NCBI RefSeq assembly: GCF_016462545.1
Contig: NZ_JAEMTA010000041.1
Location: 1-46,056 of the forward strand
From: Mycolicibacterium sp.
GTDB lineage: Bacteria > Actinomycetota > Actinomycetes > Mycobacteriales > Mycobacteriaceae
Direction: 5' to 3'
DNA length: 46,056 nucleotides
The notes beneath the pieces are model-generated. The model worked only from the letters and a program-made list of their open reading frames with translations, was not told the DNA's origin and made no database searches. Both the position numbers and the translations under genes were made by a program. Below, in pieces: positions 45,501-46,056 of the stretch; within the stretch, counting starts at the first letter, position 1; each line of letters starts with the position of its first letter.

Positions 45501-45974
45501 ACCTACCTGGACAGCTTCACCTTCAGCGCCGACGACGGTCGCGGGGGCGTGACGACCCAGACGGTTCCGCTGATCATCGCCAAGAAGGCCACGGTGTCCG
45601 GTACGGGATCCTTGCCGTTCACCGGGACGGGGTCGTTCTCCGGACACGTCAGTGTGCCGTTCAGCAACGTGGCCGGCTACTCAGTCGACCGCGAAGCTGC
45701 CGCGGGTATCACCAGCATCCGGCGCCTGATCGACGATCCGGAGTTCTTCAAGCAGCCGTCGTTCGGGACGGTGACGATCGACGCCAACGGAAACTTCACC
45801 TACACCCGTTCTGCCACTTGGGATTTCCTTGACTTCGCCGACGTCGACGACAGCTTCTTCATCGTCGCCTACACCGAGGACAACGAGTGGGCCGCGGTGT
45901 ACGTGCCGGTCGGGGGGCGGGCAACCTTGAATCCTCCGACGACCGTCAGCCAGTTCGCTGTACAAGGCGTCTGA
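42531..45974 (+). CDS. Large secreted protein with cadherin/VCBS-like Ig repeats
   Basis: 1147 residues; ATG at 42531 after AAGGGAG. Sec signal peptide (about 1-32, GGLAVALGLGAAVVTGHGVAYA then DD). A Ser/Ala/Thr/Pro-rich low-complexity region follows (about 35-330), likely O-mannosylated. From about 331 to the end come Ig-like tandem modules with the repeated element HGTV...GxFxYTPD: near residues 360-390, 480-500, 570-600, 700-715, 955-985 and 1075-1095, six in all, with DxDxDP calcium-type acidic loops (DADGDPL, DPDSDPL, DPDADPV, DADGDGV). There is no LPXTG or transmembrane anchor. Known relatives are annotated as Ig-like or cadherin-like surface or secreted proteins in mycobacteria; adhesion or matrix function is inferred. 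Confidence 0.85.
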   Translation: MNAANYIGRVGGLAVALGLGAAVVTGHGVAYADDAPDSTGPSSSSSSTDSAATSPSSSNEPTGTETEQSSATLDSSHPLRAAQSPVHANAPTSVSAQQNTGSTANASESAADDSTAPAPSSTAAPSSTPASSSVIDTPAPDPQTGIVVNTSPTNAVATAVEPAVETLVPETPQVLESGRLPEVSVPTNATSAVATGSDLPSTELAVTNVLGTSRSSNHDGTSTTASALHTSSVPSASTAVASITSSNPLLRSAAAPLAIPASAAVVVPPAAPTPAALGPIGQLVRGVLSLLGLVPSASTSTPGFPTAPPTLLEILGTVWRRLQSALDNATPTSAPVVGVSDPHTGVVTGTIGGSDADGDPLHYASVGDASHGTVSVDASTGAFVYTPDANWAAAGGTDRFTVAVTETNAGDHIHGLFGLFTGGGSSTQAVVQVMVAATTPIQTGNSAPTLSLPTGLHLDATGTVTFTATGVDPDSDPLSYSATASHGTVGSNGGGNFTYTPDAGYAHQLATNGNTLSNVDTIAVSVDDGHGHLVNASTTIPIIPQNRAPIVGSIDTVGAADPNTGAIVFTVTATDPDADPVSFAAGTADDGTVVKNADGSFTYTPDVVAAHIASVGCEDASHFGCGEVNTGPVVDRATVVVSDDHGTSTTASTVLLITPHNTEAELAAIVGPADPDTRASIITVTVSDADGDGVEVVAFADHGDITDNHDGTFTFTPPSWFSEDVPNANVTFLALDYHDAGAPNTSLQLAVPIPPVTTIVGQTVWGPYTDDNFPGGHVGYATVAYVVKVPAGTVDPDAVTLASTHGTLAKLAVFTVNAAPQVDANGNPDGGDYIGGLFGLPAGTYVLFAYQPNDLAAAHTAVTNDTVTVAVGGGSLDVPVTVPIANVAPGVDWGPHSSLDFFDGSLDLTDLDTYVGETNLVTGEVLIVVHGLDVESDDITFQVVSAPAHGTIQIVHQDQAPAPGGPLGTANAEGIVYVYTPDAAVRTDADTYLDSFTFSADDGRGGVTTQTVPLIIAKKATVSGTGSLPFTGTGSFSGHVSVPFSNVAGYSVDREAAAGITSIRRLIDDPEFFKQPSFGTVTIDANGNFTYTRSATWDFLDFADVDDSFFIVAYTEDNEWAAVYVPVGGRATLNPPTTVSQFAVQGV

Positions 45975-45983
45975 CGCCTACGG

Positions 45984-46023
45984 CGATGGACCCGGTCATC
46001 CCATCGGGTGACCGGGTCCATCG
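45984..46023 (+). terminator. Perfect 15-bp hairpin after the repeat protein
   Basis: Bases 45984-45998 pair with 46009-46023 around a ten-base loop, starting ten bases after the stop codon at 45974. The pairing continues outward with a bulge. No U-tract. No gene is seen from here to the window end. Confidence 0.75.
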
Positions 46024-46056
46024 TCGCCGTTTGGTGTTGAGGGCGCGCGGTTCGGC

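Overview
The window looks like a chromosomal segment of a rapidly growing mycobacterium (Mycolicibacterium/Mycobacterium). The evidence is high-GC coding with GTG/ATG starts, the iniB-iniA-iniC operon with its Rv0339c-type regulator and Rv0338c-type Fe-S reductase, a mycothione reductase, an F420-type LLM oxidoreductase, and a dnaK-grpE-dnaJ-hspR operon with HspR (HAIR) boxes. All identifications come from reading motifs and remembered family features; no database search was run.

Layout. (1) 1-11.5 kb is the cell-wall-stress region: the N-terminal part of an Rv0338c-like membrane Fe-S reductase (-), an IniR-like LuxR/ATPase regulator (-), an Hsp70-like single-pass membrane protein with a 22-residue poly-Thr run (-, translationally coupled to the regulator), then on + an Rv0340-like protein, iniB, iniA and iniC, closed by a small Thr/Ser-rich membrane protein (-). 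Two similar clusters of CCCCTAA boxes precede the Rv0340-like gene and iniB. (2) 11.5-21.8 kb is a long minus-strand run: a MetN/MetI/MetQ-like ABC importer, a class II aldolase, a lipoprotein, then a tightly overlapped mycothione reductase / glucose-6-phosphate dehydrogenase / GH15 glucosidase / TIGR03085 protein, and an LLM oxidoreductase. (3) 21.9-25.0 kb (+) carries a second, paralogous NlpA-type binding protein, a coupled NtaA/SnaA-type monooxygenase and a lipoprotein alpha/beta hydrolase. (4) 25.0-29.6 kb has a LAL-type regulator divergent from an FAD aromatic hydroxylase, and a 72-residue secreted protein with a strong hairpin abutting its ribosome binding site. (5) 29.8-33.1 kb has a P1-family aminopeptidase overlapping an APC permease, divergent from a TetR regulator. 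(6) 33.3-37.4 kb is dnaK-grpE-dnaJ1-hspR. (7) 37.4-46.0 kb has an aldose-1-epimerase-like gene, a type II flavohaemoglobin-like gene and a third LAL regulator (-), divergent from a secreted 1147-residue protein with at least six cadherin/VCBS-like repeats.

How it works together. The most interesting unit is the ini region. A membrane-spanning Hsp70-type ATPase with a probably O-mannosylated outer tail is overlapped with the regulator gene and shares a control region with the Rv0340-like gene. It is a plausible envelope sensor or chaperone partner for the IniBAC dynamin system. The second metabolic theme is NADPH and thiol redox (zwf with mycothione reductase), embedded between an alpha-glucan/trehalose-type hydrolase and a sulfur-type uptake and oxidation module.
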